Source: Rhodobacter sp.
GTDB taxonomy: Bacteria > Pseudomonadota > Alphaproteobacteria > Rhodobacterales > Rhodobacteraceae
Length of the DNA: 64,000 nt
Assembly: GCA_027484145.1 (NCBI GenBank)
Contig: JAIXUH010000005.1
Span: 109,165 to 173,164 of the forward strand
Direction: 5' to 3'
The translations under genes were made by a program, and so were the position numbers. This document shows positions 27,099-35,805 of this stretch, one piece after another. Each line of letters begins with the position of its first letter. Position 1 is the first letter of the stretch. A model generated the notes under the pieces. That model had not been told where the DNA came from. It did not search any database and saw only the letters and a program-made list of their open reading frames with translations.

Positions 27099-28183
27099 GC
27101 GTGCCGCGACGCGTGGTCCTGATCGGCAGCGCTGCGGCGCTTGGTCTGGGCGGTGCAGGCTGGGCAGGCTGGCGGCAGATGGGGTCGACGGGCGACATGG
27201 CCGCACAGGCCGCACGCCAGCGGCTGGTGCCATCCGCGACGCCACAGGTGGGCGACCTGATCCGCTATGCAACGCTGGCCGCAAACGGGCACAATACCCA
27301 AGGCTGGCAGTTCCGCGAAACGGCCACGGGGATCGACATTCTGCCCGACCTGCCCCGCCGCACGCCAGTGGTGGACCCGGACGATCACCACTTGTTCGTC
27401 GGCCTTGGCTGCGCCGCTGAAAACCTGGCGATTGCCATGTCCGCGCAGGGCAAGGGCGGTGAGATCACCTTTGACCCTGCCGGGGTGGTGCGCGTGGCCT
27501 ATGGCACATCAAGTGGCGATGACACCGCCCTTTTCGATGCCATCCCGCTGCGGCAATCCACCCGGTCAGACTATGACGGCAGCACGGTCAGCCCATCCGA
27601 TCTGGCGCTTTTGCAAGCCGCAACAGTGCCGGGTGTAGACCTTGTGTTGATCACCGACCGCGCGCAGGTCACCAGTATTGGCGACCTTGTGATCGCGGCC
27701 AATAGCGCCCAAATGGCTGACCCTGCCTTTGTGGCCGAGTTAAAGCATTGGCTGCGGTTCAGTCCCGATGCCGCCATGGTCACGGGAGACGGGCTGTACA
27801 GTGCCGCCAGCGGCAACCCGGCGCTGCCCGACTGGCTGGGGCCGCGTCTGTTCGACATGGTGTTCACTGCCAAATCCGAGAATGCGAAATACGCCAGCCA
27901 GCTTGCCACATCCTCGGGCATTGCGGTGTTTGCAGGGGCCGGGCCGACCGCAGCGCAATGGGTGCAGGTCGGACGCGCTTGCCAGCGGTTTGCGTTGCAG
28001 GCAACGGCCTTGGGCTTGAAGCATGCCTTCCTGAACCAGCCCGTCGAGGTGCCGGATTATCGGGCCGACCTTGCCGCACTTGCAGGCCTGCCGGGGCGCA
28101 GGCCGGATATCGTGATGCGCTTTGGCCGGGCAGGCGCGATGCCGTTTTCTCTTCGTAGGCCGGTTGACGCGGTGATGGCGTGA
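27095..28183 (+). CDS. Nitroreductase-like (Acg-type) flavin protein with Tat-like N-terminus
   Basis: 362 residues from a GTG that overlaps the previous stop. The N-terminus MSVPRRVVLIGSAAALGLGG is a signal-anchor with an arginine pair, possibly Tat. The remainder resembles the Acg/nitroreductase family: RYATLAANGHNTQGWQF near the front and CQRFALQATALGLKHAFLNQ near the end. Such proteins bind FMN or, in Acg relatives, may act as flavin stores. It overlaps the next gene by GTGA, which points to a tightly coupled three-gene unit from 25962 to 29157. Confidence 0.8.
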   Translation: MSVPRRVVLIGSAAALGLGGAGWAGWRQMGSTGDMAAQAARQRLVPSATPQVGDLIRYATLAANGHNTQGWQFRETATGIDILPDLPRRTPVVDPDDHHLFVGLGCAAENLAIAMSAQGKGGEITFDPAGVVRVAYGTSSGDDTALFDAIPLRQSTRSDYDGSTVSPSDLALLQAATVPGVDLVLITDRAQVTSIGDLVIAANSAQMADPAFVAELKHWLRFSPDAAMVTGDGLYSAASGNPALPDWLGPRLFDMVFTAKSENAKYASQLATSSGIAVFAGAGPTAAQWVQVGRACQRFALQATALGLKHAFLNQPVEVPDYRADLAALAGLPGRRPDIVMRFGRAGAMPFSLRRPVDAVMA

Positions 28184-29157
28184 CACGCGCCCGGCGCTGG
28201 TTGCTGGCGACAGCCCTTGTGCTTGGGGGTGCAGCTGTGGCGATCTGGTGGCAGTTTTCCATCGACCTTGCCGCAGCACAAGCCAAAGCCGCGCTTGGCA
28301 GCACCGTGATCGGCACCCCCTGCGGCATAGGCGAGTATCAGGAGGCCGGAACCGGCCCGTCGCTGCTTGCCGTGCATGGCAGCGGCGGCGGTTTTGATCA
28401 GGGGATGGCCTTTGCCGCCCCGCTGGTCGCGCGCGGAATCCGCGTGATCGCCATGTCGCGCTTTGGCTATCTGCGCACGCCAATGCCCGCCGATGGATCA
28501 GCCGAGGCGCAGGCCGATGCCTTCGTCTGCCTGATGGACGCGCTGGATGTGCCAACGGCCGCCGTGATGGGCGGGTCTGCCGGGGCGCTGTCTGCGCTGC
28601 AACTGGCCGTGCGGCACCCTGACCGGGTGTCGGCGCTGATCCTGCTGGTGCCCTTGGGCTATACACCGCCAGATAAAGCCAGATCCGCCGCACCGATGGC
28701 GCCTTGGGCCGAGGCGGTGATGATGCGGGTGATCGGGTCGGATGCCCTGTTCTGGTCCGCCATGCACATTGCGCGCAAACGGGTCATCGCCACTGTCCTT
28801 GCCACACCGCCCGGCCTGCTGGCCAGCGCAAGCCCGGACGAACAGGCGCGGATCAACGCGATGCTGGACGGCATCCTGCCAGTATCGGCCCGCGCTATTG
28901 GCCTGCGCGCCGATACCGCGGCGAGCAAGGCGATGACCCCGGTCGATCTGTCCCGCGTGCGGGCACCGAGCCTGATCATCAGCGCGCGGGATGACAGCTA
29001 TGGCACCTATGCCGCCGCCGAATACATGGCGGGGCAGATCGCGGGCGCGCGGTTTCTGGGGTTTGACACTGGTGGCCATACTTGGGTCGGCCAAAATGAA
29101 GCGGTGATGGACGCGGTTACAGCGCTGATCACATCCCCGCAAACTGCCCCGCCATGA
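28180..29157 (+). CDS. Membrane-anchored alpha/beta hydrolase
   Basis: 325 residues starting at GTG 28180, with an N-terminal membrane segment (WLLATALVLGGAAVAIWW). An alpha/beta hydrolase domain follows: oxyanion/HG region AVHGSGGGF, nucleophile elbow VMGGSAGALSAL at about residue 129, acid region IISARDDSYG, and catalytic histidine in GGHTWVGQ. It probably acts in the periplasm. The substrate is unknown. It is coupled by GTGA to the flavin protein before it. Confidence 0.85.
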   Translation: MTRARRWLLATALVLGGAAVAIWWQFSIDLAAAQAKAALGSTVIGTPCGIGEYQEAGTGPSLLAVHGSGGGFDQGMAFAAPLVARGIRVIAMSRFGYLRTPMPADGSAEAQADAFVCLMDALDVPTAAVMGGSAGALSALQLAVRHPDRVSALILLVPLGYTPPDKARSAAPMAPWAEAVMMRVIGSDALFWSAMHIARKRVIATVLATPPGLLASASPDEQARINAMLDGILPVSARAIGLRADTAASKAMTPVDLSRVRAPSLIISARDDSYGTYAAAEYMAGQIAGARFLGFDTGGHTWVGQNEAVMDAVTALITSPQTAPP

Positions 29158-29213
29158 TGGCCGGCGATCTGGCGCAACCGTTCCTTCAATTCCTGACATA
29201 GCGGAGTATTACC

Positions 29214-29378
29214 ATGTCTCTTGGCACCATCCTTGCGATCATCCTGATCATCTTTCTGCTCGGCGGCTTCAGCGGGCGGTTCGGCGGCTATGGCTATGGG
29301 TACGGCCATGGCGGTGTTGGCGTGATCGGGGTGATCCTGATCATTGTTGTTGTTCTGATGCTGATGGGCCGGATCTGA
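29214..29378 (+). CDS. DUF3309-like small membrane protein
   Basis: 54 residues: MSLGTILAIILIIFLLGGFS is followed by a glycine/tyrosine-rich turn (GRFGGYGYGYGHGG) and a second hydrophobic stretch ending LMLMGRI. This two-helix Gly-rich hairpin is typical of DUF3309 proteins. GGAG at 29202-29205, 8 bases upstream, supports the ATG. The function is unknown; relatives accompany stress-induced genes. Confidence 0.8.
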   Translation: MSLGTILAIILIIFLLGGFSGRFGGYGYGYGHGGVGVIGVILIIVVVLMLMGRI

Positions 29379-29398
29379 GGGTGGGTCAGTCTGCCGGC

Positions 29399-30256
29399 AT
29401 GTCCGCCATCGTGCTGATCACTTGGGCGGCTATTGGCGTGGCGCTGCTGTATGGCGGTTTGCTGGCCCTTGGCGCATGGCGGTGGACGGCGGCCATTGCT
29501 GCCCTGACCACGCGGCTGGACGCGGCTGTTCCACCGACGGCCGACCGCTATTCCGCAGACGAGTTGTCCGGTCTGCCTGCCCCCGTGCAGCGCTATTTCC
29601 GCACTGCATTGACCGATGGTCAACAGATGGTTGCGGGCGTGACCCTGACCCAGACCGGAACATTTAACCTGAGTGCGACTGCCGCCCAATGGAAACCCTT
29701 CACCGCCACCCAAAGGTTCACCACCGCGCGACCCGGATTCGTCTGGGATGCAAAGATCTTCATGTTTCCCGGCGTGCCGGTACGGGTGGTCGACTCCTAT
29801 ATCGACGGCGAGGGCCTTTTGCGCCCCGCCCTTCTTGGCCTGTTCGACATGGGCACCCAGCAGGGCAGGGGAGAGATCGCGCGCGGCGAGTTGATGCGCC
29901 ATTTCGCCGAAAGCGTCTGGTTTCCGACGGCGCTATTGCCCAGTCAGGGCCTGGTCTGGACGGCGGTGGATGATGCATCTGCACAAGCGACGATGACCGA
30001 TGGCCCCATCTCGGTAACGCTGTTGTTCCATTTCGGCAGCGATGGTCTGATCGCATCGATCCACGCCGACCACCGCGCCGCACTTGTGGGCAAGACCACC
30101 GTGATGCTGCCATGGGAATGCCGCATGTCGCAGTACCAGACGCGGGATGGAATGCGCGTTCCGATGACGGGTGAGGTTCTGTATCTGACCCCGCAAGGCG
30201 AGCGGCCTTACTTCAAGGGCACGCTTGCCACGCTGACCTATGACTTTGCGGGTTAG
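29399..30256 (+). CDS. Conserved hypothetical with N-terminal membrane helix (DUF6544-like)
   Basis: 285 residues from the ATG at 29399, or 291 from a GTG at 29381. One membrane helix (about 3-28) is followed by a mainly beta domain: GLPAPVQRYFRTALTDGQQM, MFPGVPVRVVDSYIDGEGLL, and YLTPQGERPYFKGTLATLTY. PAPVQRYF and the overall pattern match a family of uncharacterised bacterial proteins (I believe DUF6544/DUF6920). It is probably anchored in the inner membrane with its domain outside. It is followed 15 bases later by a cardiolipin synthase. Confidence 0.72.
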   Translation: MSAIVLITWAAIGVALLYGGLLALGAWRWTAAIAALTTRLDAAVPPTADRYSADELSGLPAPVQRYFRTALTDGQQMVAGVTLTQTGTFNLSATAAQWKPFTATQRFTTARPGFVWDAKIFMFPGVPVRVVDSYIDGEGLLRPALLGLFDMGTQQGRGEIARGELMRHFAESVWFPTALLPSQGLVWTAVDDASAQATMTDGPISVTLLFHFGSDGLIASIHADHRAALVGKTTVMLPWECRMSQYQTRDGMRVPMTGEVLYLTPQGERPYFKGTLATLTYDFAG

Positions 30257-30271
30257 CCTCGTGGCCGGATC

Positions 30272-31681
30272 ATGCTGATCGCGGGTCACGCCCTGATTCA
30301 GGGCGCGCTGATCCTGCGGGTGCTTTTGCACCCGAACCGCGAACCTTCGGTGCGGCTGACGTGGATCATCGTCATCCTTGTGCTGCCAGTGTTTGGCATT
30401 CTGACCTATCTGGTGCTGGGCGAGGCGCGGATGCGGCCCCGCCGGTTGGCACGGCACCGTGCGGCCCTTGCACGATTGCCCCCCTTGGCCGTGGCGTCCG
30501 ATAGCTTCACCGATGACCAGCCTGGACTACTGTTCCGGGTTGGCCAGTCGATCGGCGGCTTTGCCCCGGTGGGGGGAAATGCGGCCCTGCTGATGGCCGA
30601 TGCCGACGACACCGTCGCCCAAATGATCGCCGATATCGACGCTGCACAGAACCATGTGCACTTGATGTGTTACATCTGGCTGCCCGATGACAGTGGAACC
30701 CGGCTGGCCCACGCACTGATTGGCGCGGCGCAGCGTGGGGTGACCTGCCGTGCGCTCGCCGATGACTTTGGCGCGCGGGCGATGATCCGCCATCCGCTTT
30801 GGGCGCAGATGCAGGCTGCCGGAGTCAGGGTGGCGCGCAGCCTGCCCATCGGGAATGTCCTGTTGCAGGCGGCCTTCGGGCGTATTGATCTGCGCAACCA
30901 TCGCAAGATCGTGGTGATCGACAATCACATCACCTATTGCGGTAGCCAGAACTGTGCCGATGCCGCCTTTCTGCCCAAGGCGCGCTTTGCGCCTTGGGTC
31001 GATGTCATGCTGCGCCTGACCGGCCCCGTCGCACGGCAAAACCAAAGGGTTTTTGCTGCCGACTGGCTGGCCGAACAGCCGCAGGATGACCTGATGGCGC
31101 TCTTGTCTGCCCCGCTGGCACCTCTTGGCGCCGGCTTTCCTGCACAGGTCATTGCGATGGGTCCGACGGACCGCCCCACGGCGCTGCCCGAAGTGTTCGC
31201 CGCTCTGATCTATGCCGCCCGGCACGATGTGACCGTAACCACGCCCTATTACGTTCCGGTCGATGCGCTTCAGTCGGCCCTGCGTGCCGCGGCGAACCGG
31301 GGGGTGGCAGTCACGCTGATTCTGCCAGCGCGCAACGACGATTTTGCCGTCGCTGCCGCCAGCCGCAGCCATTATGCCGATCTGATCGGCGCAGGGGTGC
31401 GGCTTTTTGAGTACAAGACCGGTCTGTTGCACGCCAAGACGGTGACGGTGGATGGAGCGGTCAGCCTGATCGGGTCGGCCAATATGGATTGCCGCAGCTT
31501 TGCGCTGAACTTTGAAAACAACATCTTGCTGTCCGATGTAAACATCACGGCGGCCTTACGGCAACGGCAGCTTGCCTTTCTGGCCGACAGCACGCTGATC
31601 ACGGCTGACGCCGTACGGGCATGGCCGTGGCATCGGCAATTGTGGAACAACGCCATGGCGATTCTGGGGCCCGTGCTGTGA
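30272..31681 (+). CDS. cls: Cardiolipin synthase (phospholipase D type)
   Basis: 469 residues with two N-terminal membrane helices (about 1-45) and two HKD active-site motifs: NHRKIVVIDNH at about residue 208, and LLHAKTVTVDGAVSLIGSAN at about 385. This is the ClsA layout and length. The enzyme joins phosphatidylglycerol units into cardiolipin at the inner membrane. It closes the envelope/stress gene series (23.4-31.7 kb) and converges with glycerate kinase. Confidence 0.93.
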   Translation: MLIAGHALIQGALILRVLLHPNREPSVRLTWIIVILVLPVFGILTYLVLGEARMRPRRLARHRAALARLPPLAVASDSFTDDQPGLLFRVGQSIGGFAPVGGNAALLMADADDTVAQMIADIDAAQNHVHLMCYIWLPDDSGTRLAHALIGAAQRGVTCRALADDFGARAMIRHPLWAQMQAAGVRVARSLPIGNVLLQAAFGRIDLRNHRKIVVIDNHITYCGSQNCADAAFLPKARFAPWVDVMLRLTGPVARQNQRVFAADWLAEQPQDDLMALLSAPLAPLGAGFPAQVIAMGPTDRPTALPEVFAALIYAARHDVTVTTPYYVPVDALQSALRAAANRGVAVTLILPARNDDFAVAAASRSHYADLIGAGVRLFEYKTGLLHAKTVTVDGAVSLIGSANMDCRSFALNFENNILLSDVNITAALRQRQLAFLADSTLITADAVRAWPWHRQLWNNAMAILGPVL

Positions 31682-31784
31682 CGACCGCTTGGGCGGCAAC
31701 CAGACCATCGGGCAACGACAATGAACGGCTACAGACAGGCTTGTCAGACCCGCCTGCAACCGCCCTTGCGTGACCTGCCTGTGG

Positions 31785-32957
31785 TCAGGCTGCCTGCTTT
31801 TGGCCTGACAGGCGCAGCCCCACCGACATCATCCGCAGTGCATCTTCGGTCGCGCGGCGAAGGAGTTTTTCGCCGTCGCGGATCGCCTCTTCCAAGGTGC
31901 AGGGTCGCTTCAGAATCGAGGCAAAGGCCGAGATGCCGTGATCGAAGGTCTGGTTCACCCCACGGCCAATGGTCCCGGCCAAGGCGATGGTCGGCACGCC
32001 CCGAGCCTCGGCCCGGCGGCCGACCTCGCACGGAACCTTGCCGTAAGGGCTTTGCCCGTCAAGGCTGCCTTCGGCGGTGATCACAAGATCGGCCTGATCC
32101 AGCAGGCGGTCGAAATCCAGATACTGCTGGATGATGTCAAAGCGCGGGTGCAGCGTGGCACCGGCAAAGGCAATCAACCCGGCCCCAAGCCCGCCCGACG
32201 CGCCAGCCCCGCGCGCAAGGCCCACGTCATGGCCCGTGGTGGCGCGGATAGCGGCGGCCCAACGGCGCATCGCGGCATCCAGATCTTCCACTTGGGCAGG
32301 TGTGGCACCCTTTTGCGGGCCAAAGACGCGGGCCACGCCCTTTGGGCCCAAAAGCATGTTGTGCCAGTTCACGGCGGCGTCGATCTGCACCCGGCCAAGC
32401 CGCGGATCAAGGCCCGATACATCAATCTGGTGCAGCCACAAAAGCTCGCCCCCGCCATGGCCGATTTCGGCGCCGTTTTCATCCAGCAGGCGCGCACCAA
32501 GCGCCTGCGCCAGACCTGCACCGCCATCATTGATGCCGCTGTCGCCGCAGCCCATCAGAATGCGTTCGACGCCTTGGTCAAGGGCGGCAAGGATCAACTC
32601 TCCAACCCCGAAAGAAGTGGTCAGCATCGGGTTCCTTTGGTGGCGCGGCACCAGCGACAGCCCGGCGGCAGCAGCCATCTCGATGATGGCGGTGCGCGGG
32701 CCTGCGCCGCCCATGATGCCGAAAAAGCTGTCAACAGGTTCGCCCACGGGCCCGGTCACGCGGGCGGAGATGATGCGCCCGCCTGTGGCTCGGACAAGGG
32801 CCTGCACAGTGCCTTCGCCGCCATCCACCATAGGCGCGTTCAGGATGCGGGCCTGCGGCATGGCGCGGCGGATGCCATCACCGATGGCGCGGGTGACATC
32901 ATCCACCGAAAGCGATTCCTTGAAGCCCGAGGGCGCGACGAGAATGGTCAGGGTCAT
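31785..32957 (-). CDS. glxK: Glycerate 2-kinase (GlxK/GarK type)
   Basis: 390 residues, the usual length of the family. Landmarks are LVAPSGFKESLSVDDVTRAI at the start, VDGGEGTVQALVRATGG, the GCGDSGINDGGAGLAQALGA loop, and LVITAEGSLDGQSPYGKVP near the end. It converts D-glycerate and ATP to 2-phosphoglycerate. The start at 32957 follows GGAG by 6 bases; an ATG 4 codons upstream lacks this. The SLC13 transporter gene lies 98 bases upstream on the same strand, so uptake and use of a glycerate-yielding acid is a plausible pairing. Confidence 0.92.
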   Translation of the reverse strand: MTLTILVAPSGFKESLSVDDVTRAIGDGIRRAMPQARILNAPMVDGGEGTVQALVRATGGRIISARVTGPVGEPVDSFFGIMGGAGPRTAIIEMAAAAGLSLVPRHQRNPMLTTSFGVGELILAALDQGVERILMGCGDSGINDGGAGLAQALGARLLDENGAEIGHGGGELLWLHQIDVSGLDPRLGRVQIDAAVNWHNMLLGPKGVARVFGPQKGATPAQVEDLDAAMRRWAAAIRATTGHDVGLARGAGASGGLGAGLIAFAGATLHPRFDIIQQYLDFDRLLDQADLVITAEGSLDGQSPYGKVPCEVGRRAEARGVPTIALAGTIGRGVNQTFDHGISAFASILKRPCTLEEAIRDGEKLLRRATEDALRMMSVGLRLSGQKQAA

Positions 32958-33055
32958 GTCGGTCTCCATTTGTGAAGGTTATGTGAAAAGAACGCGACGG
33001 CTTCGTTGCTATTCCCGCGCACCCCTCAGAATTTCCGGGGTCGGCAAAGGGGCGC

Positions 33056-34780
33056 CTAGCGGAAGAGGCGGCCCAGATCGCGGCGGATTTGCCGCCCCGC
33101 CGCTTTCAGATCACGCTCGAACTGGTTTGCGACCGTCAGCTTCACTACCTTTCGCTTTGCCCTCTTCTCTGGTGCCTTTGCCGACGACGTTGAACCAGCG
33201 GCCAGGCCTTCGGGCCGCGCGGGCGGGCGTGGGCTGGAGGCAAGCATCGCGTTCGGATTGGGCGGAAACGGGTCGGACATCGCAGCGATGGCAGTGCGCA
33301 TCTCGGGTGCTAAGGCCACGAAGGTCAGTGGCGGCTGTGCCGGTGCTATCTGCTGCGGCCAAACGAACAGCGCGAAACCAACAAGCAGCAGTGCCTTTGC
33401 CGCGCCTAGCGGACCAGCCAACTGCAAAAGATCGGCTTGGGTGAACCCGGCCTCATCGCGCAGGCCAAAGATGGCAACTGGCTTGGCGCTGGACATCAGG
33501 GTCTGGCAAAAGCCAGTGCCCATGACAGCAATCAGGATCATCAGCGTGGCATCATGGCCCAGCCCCGCCATCGGCAGGGCGACAGCCGGGATCAGGATCG
33601 CCGCGCGGGCCGATCGGGAGGCGATGGCCAAATGGGCCAGAACCGCGATCGCCGACAAGGCGATGGCCACACCCGGACCACTGGCCAGCATTATCGGGGG
33701 CAGGGACGCCACCGCCTGTACCGCAAGCCACAGGTCAGCACCGGTTTGGGTCATGGCCTGTGCCATCAGCATGGTGGCCGCCATATAGAGGATCAGTTCC
33801 ATATCAACCGCGCGGAAAACCTCTTTGGTTTTGCGGCTGGTAAAGGGTCGCGTCAGCAGCGCCATTGCGCCCAGCATCGCCACCAGCGACATGCCAAGGC
33901 CATGCCACGGCTCGGTCAGCCACAGCGCGACAAGTGTAGCGATAACGCCAAGGATGCGGGTCTGCTGCGCCGTGCAGGGTCCGGTCTGCGGCGCCGCTGC
34001 CATACGTGCCGCCCATAGCCTGCGCGGCACGAACAACCACAGGATCAGTGCCACCCCGGTGGCCGAGGCCAGCGCCGCCAGCGGCCCTCCCAGCATCAGC
34101 CAGTCCAGATAGCCAAGGCGTGGGGCCCCCGTGGCCGCAATCGCTTCGGCCGCAATCAGATGCGCGCCCGCACCGATCAGCGATCCCCCCGCCGACAAAA
34201 GGATCACCGTCGGGAACAAAAGCGCCAGCGCGCGGGCCATGCGCGCGTCGGGCAACAAAGGCAGCAAGGCCAGAAACACCGGCAAGAGCAGCGCCGCCCG
34301 CCCTGAGGTTGATGGCAGTACAAGCGCCGTCGCCGCAATGGCCCCGGCCAGCGCAAAGGCAAAGGCGGCAAAACGTGGCCGTCGGGCAGTCAACGGGGCC
34401 ACCATCCGCTCGGCCAAACCGGCGTCTTTGACGACAGCGGCGATGATAAAGGCTGCCAGCAAAAGCCAGACAAGGTCTGACCCAAGGGTGGCATAAAGCC
34501 GGTCTTCACCCACGGTTCCGGTCAGCACCAGCGCCATCGCGGCGGTAAGGGCCACAAGGCTTTCGGGGATTTTGGTCAGGGTCCAGCCAATCATCGCCAG
34601 CACGGTGACAATCAGGGCAACCCGCGCATCGGCCGCAAGTTCTTGCGGCAATGTCCAGATCGCCCATGACGCCGCCAGCGCAAGGCAGGGGGCCAGAACG
34701 GCCCGAAAAAGACCTGCAGGCAACGTCAGCCTGACAGGTTCAGACGCGGCGAGGGGCGCAAGCAAGACAGCCTTGGACAT
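33056..34780 (-). CDS. SLC13-type anion transporter with basic C-terminal tail
   Basis: The 574-residue protein has about 12 membrane segments of the divalent anion:Na+ symporter type, with internal repeats (VLPSTSGRAALLLPVFLALL in the first half, AIASRSARAAILIPAVALP in the second). About 85 C-terminal residues are outside the membrane. They are proline-rich (NPNAMLASSPRPPARPEG) and then very basic (KAPEKRAKRKVVKLTVANQF ... RQIRRDLGRLF), which most relatives do not have. The ATG at 34780 (MSKAVLLAPL) is the first with acceptable spacing. The substrate may be sulfate, a dicarboxylate or glycerate-like acids. Confidence 0.82.
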   Translation of the reverse strand: MSKAVLLAPLAASEPVRLTLPAGLFRAVLAPCLALAASWAIWTLPQELAADARVALIVTVLAMIGWTLTKIPESLVALTAAMALVLTGTVGEDRLYATLGSDLVWLLLAAFIIAAVVKDAGLAERMVAPLTARRPRFAAFAFALAGAIAATALVLPSTSGRAALLLPVFLALLPLLPDARMARALALLFPTVILLSAGGSLIGAGAHLIAAEAIAATGAPRLGYLDWLMLGGPLAALASATGVALILWLFVPRRLWAARMAAAPQTGPCTAQQTRILGVIATLVALWLTEPWHGLGMSLVAMLGAMALLTRPFTSRKTKEVFRAVDMELILYMAATMLMAQAMTQTGADLWLAVQAVASLPPIMLASGPGVAIALSAIAVLAHLAIASRSARAAILIPAVALPMAGLGHDATLMILIAVMGTGFCQTLMSSAKPVAIFGLRDEAGFTQADLLQLAGPLGAAKALLLVGFALFVWPQQIAPAQPPLTFVALAPEMRTAIAAMSDPFPPNPNAMLASSPRPPARPEGLAAGSTSSAKAPEKRAKRKVVKLTVANQFERDLKAAGRQIRRDLGRLFR

Positions 34781-34938
34781 GACGGTTTTCCCGAAGATCA
34801 ACCTCAGGGAAACGGGCCGGGGCAGAGAGATATTCCCGCGCAGATACAGCCGGGACGAAAATCTGTCGCAAAACCTTCATGCAATATTTTCCGGGCCTGC
34901 CCCGTTTCCCCTTCGACACGGGATGGAGGAAAGATGAC

Positions 34939-35766
34939 ATGGTCATGTTTGCGCAAATCGATGTGCCTGTTCTTGGCGAAGGAGAACATGGCGCGCGGCG
35001 TCTGCTTGCCCTTGCTGCAGGCCGTCGGTTGCCGTCACGGCTGCTGTTGCCGGCGCGCGCGGGCCTGACGCCAGAAGCGCAGCCCCTTGTGGCGTTACAT
35101 GGGATTTCGCGCAATGCCCGTGCTTTATGGCTGGCGTTTGCCCCACAGGCCGCTGTCGAAGGACGCAGCCTTTTGGTGCCGCGCTTTGCCAAGGGTGTTT
35201 GGCCGAGGTTTCAACAGATCGGTGCGGCGCGCCCGGATCTGGCGCTGCTTGACCTGTTCCAGCAAGCGGGATTTCGGGGGCGGCGGGTCGATCTGTTCGG
35301 CTTTTCCGGCGGGGCGCAACTCGCGCATCGCTTTGCGATGCTGTATCCGCATCGGGTGGCCACGCTGCATCTGGCAGCCCCCGGTTGGTATACCCTGCCG
35401 GATGAGGGCATGGTCTGGCCGCAGGGCCTTGGGACAGGGCCAACACGCCGCCTGCGCCTCTTTGATGCCGCTGCACTGTCGCGGCTGCAACTGCGGCAAT
35501 ACCTTTCGCTGCGCGTCCGGCTTTGGGTGGGCGCGCAGGACACCACTCGCGATGACAGCTTGCGGCAGACCGCAGCGCTTGACGTCCGGCAAGGCAGGAC
35601 GAGGCTCGAACGGGCCTTCCGCTATGCCGAGGCTTTTGAACGTGCAGCCCGGTCGATGGCCATCGTGCCCGACATCGCGCTGACGGTTCTGCCCGACTGT
35701 GGTCATGACTTTACCCAATGCGACAGGGTCGGCGGTCTTGGCGCCCGCGTGCTGCGCAACGGTTAA
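34939..35766 (+). CDS. Alpha/beta hydrolase
   Basis: 275 residues from the ATG at 34939, which follows GGAGGA by about 9 bases. Motifs are the oxyanion region VALHGISRNARALW, the nucleophile LFGFSGGAQLAHRF at about residue 120, and the catalytic histidine in DCGHDFTQCDR. It resembles poly(3-hydroxybutyrate) depolymerase/esterase-like enzymes but has no signal peptide. It is the first gene of a plus-strand group with the P-loop NTPase and the ABC-like protein (39-base gap, then a 4-base overlap). Confidence 0.82.
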   Translation: MVMFAQIDVPVLGEGEHGARRLLALAAGRRLPSRLLLPARAGLTPEAQPLVALHGISRNARALWLAFAPQAAVEGRSLLVPRFAKGVWPRFQQIGAARPDLALLDLFQQAGFRGRRVDLFGFSGGAQLAHRFAMLYPHRVATLHLAAPGWYTLPDEGMVWPQGLGTGPTRRLRLFDAAALSRLQLRQYLSLRVRLWVGAQDTTRDDSLRQTAALDVRQGRTRLERAFRYAEAFERAARSMAIVPDIALTVLPDCGHDFTQCDRVGGLGARVLRNG

Positions 35767-35805
35767 GGCTGCTTTCCCTTTTCCCAAATCATCGGAGGAC
35801 CCACC

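Noticed and set aside
31785..31815. Inverted repeat around the end of glycerate kinase as a bidirectional terminator
   Set aside because: TCAGGC/GCCTGA arms are short and lie within the coding end; no T-run on either side.
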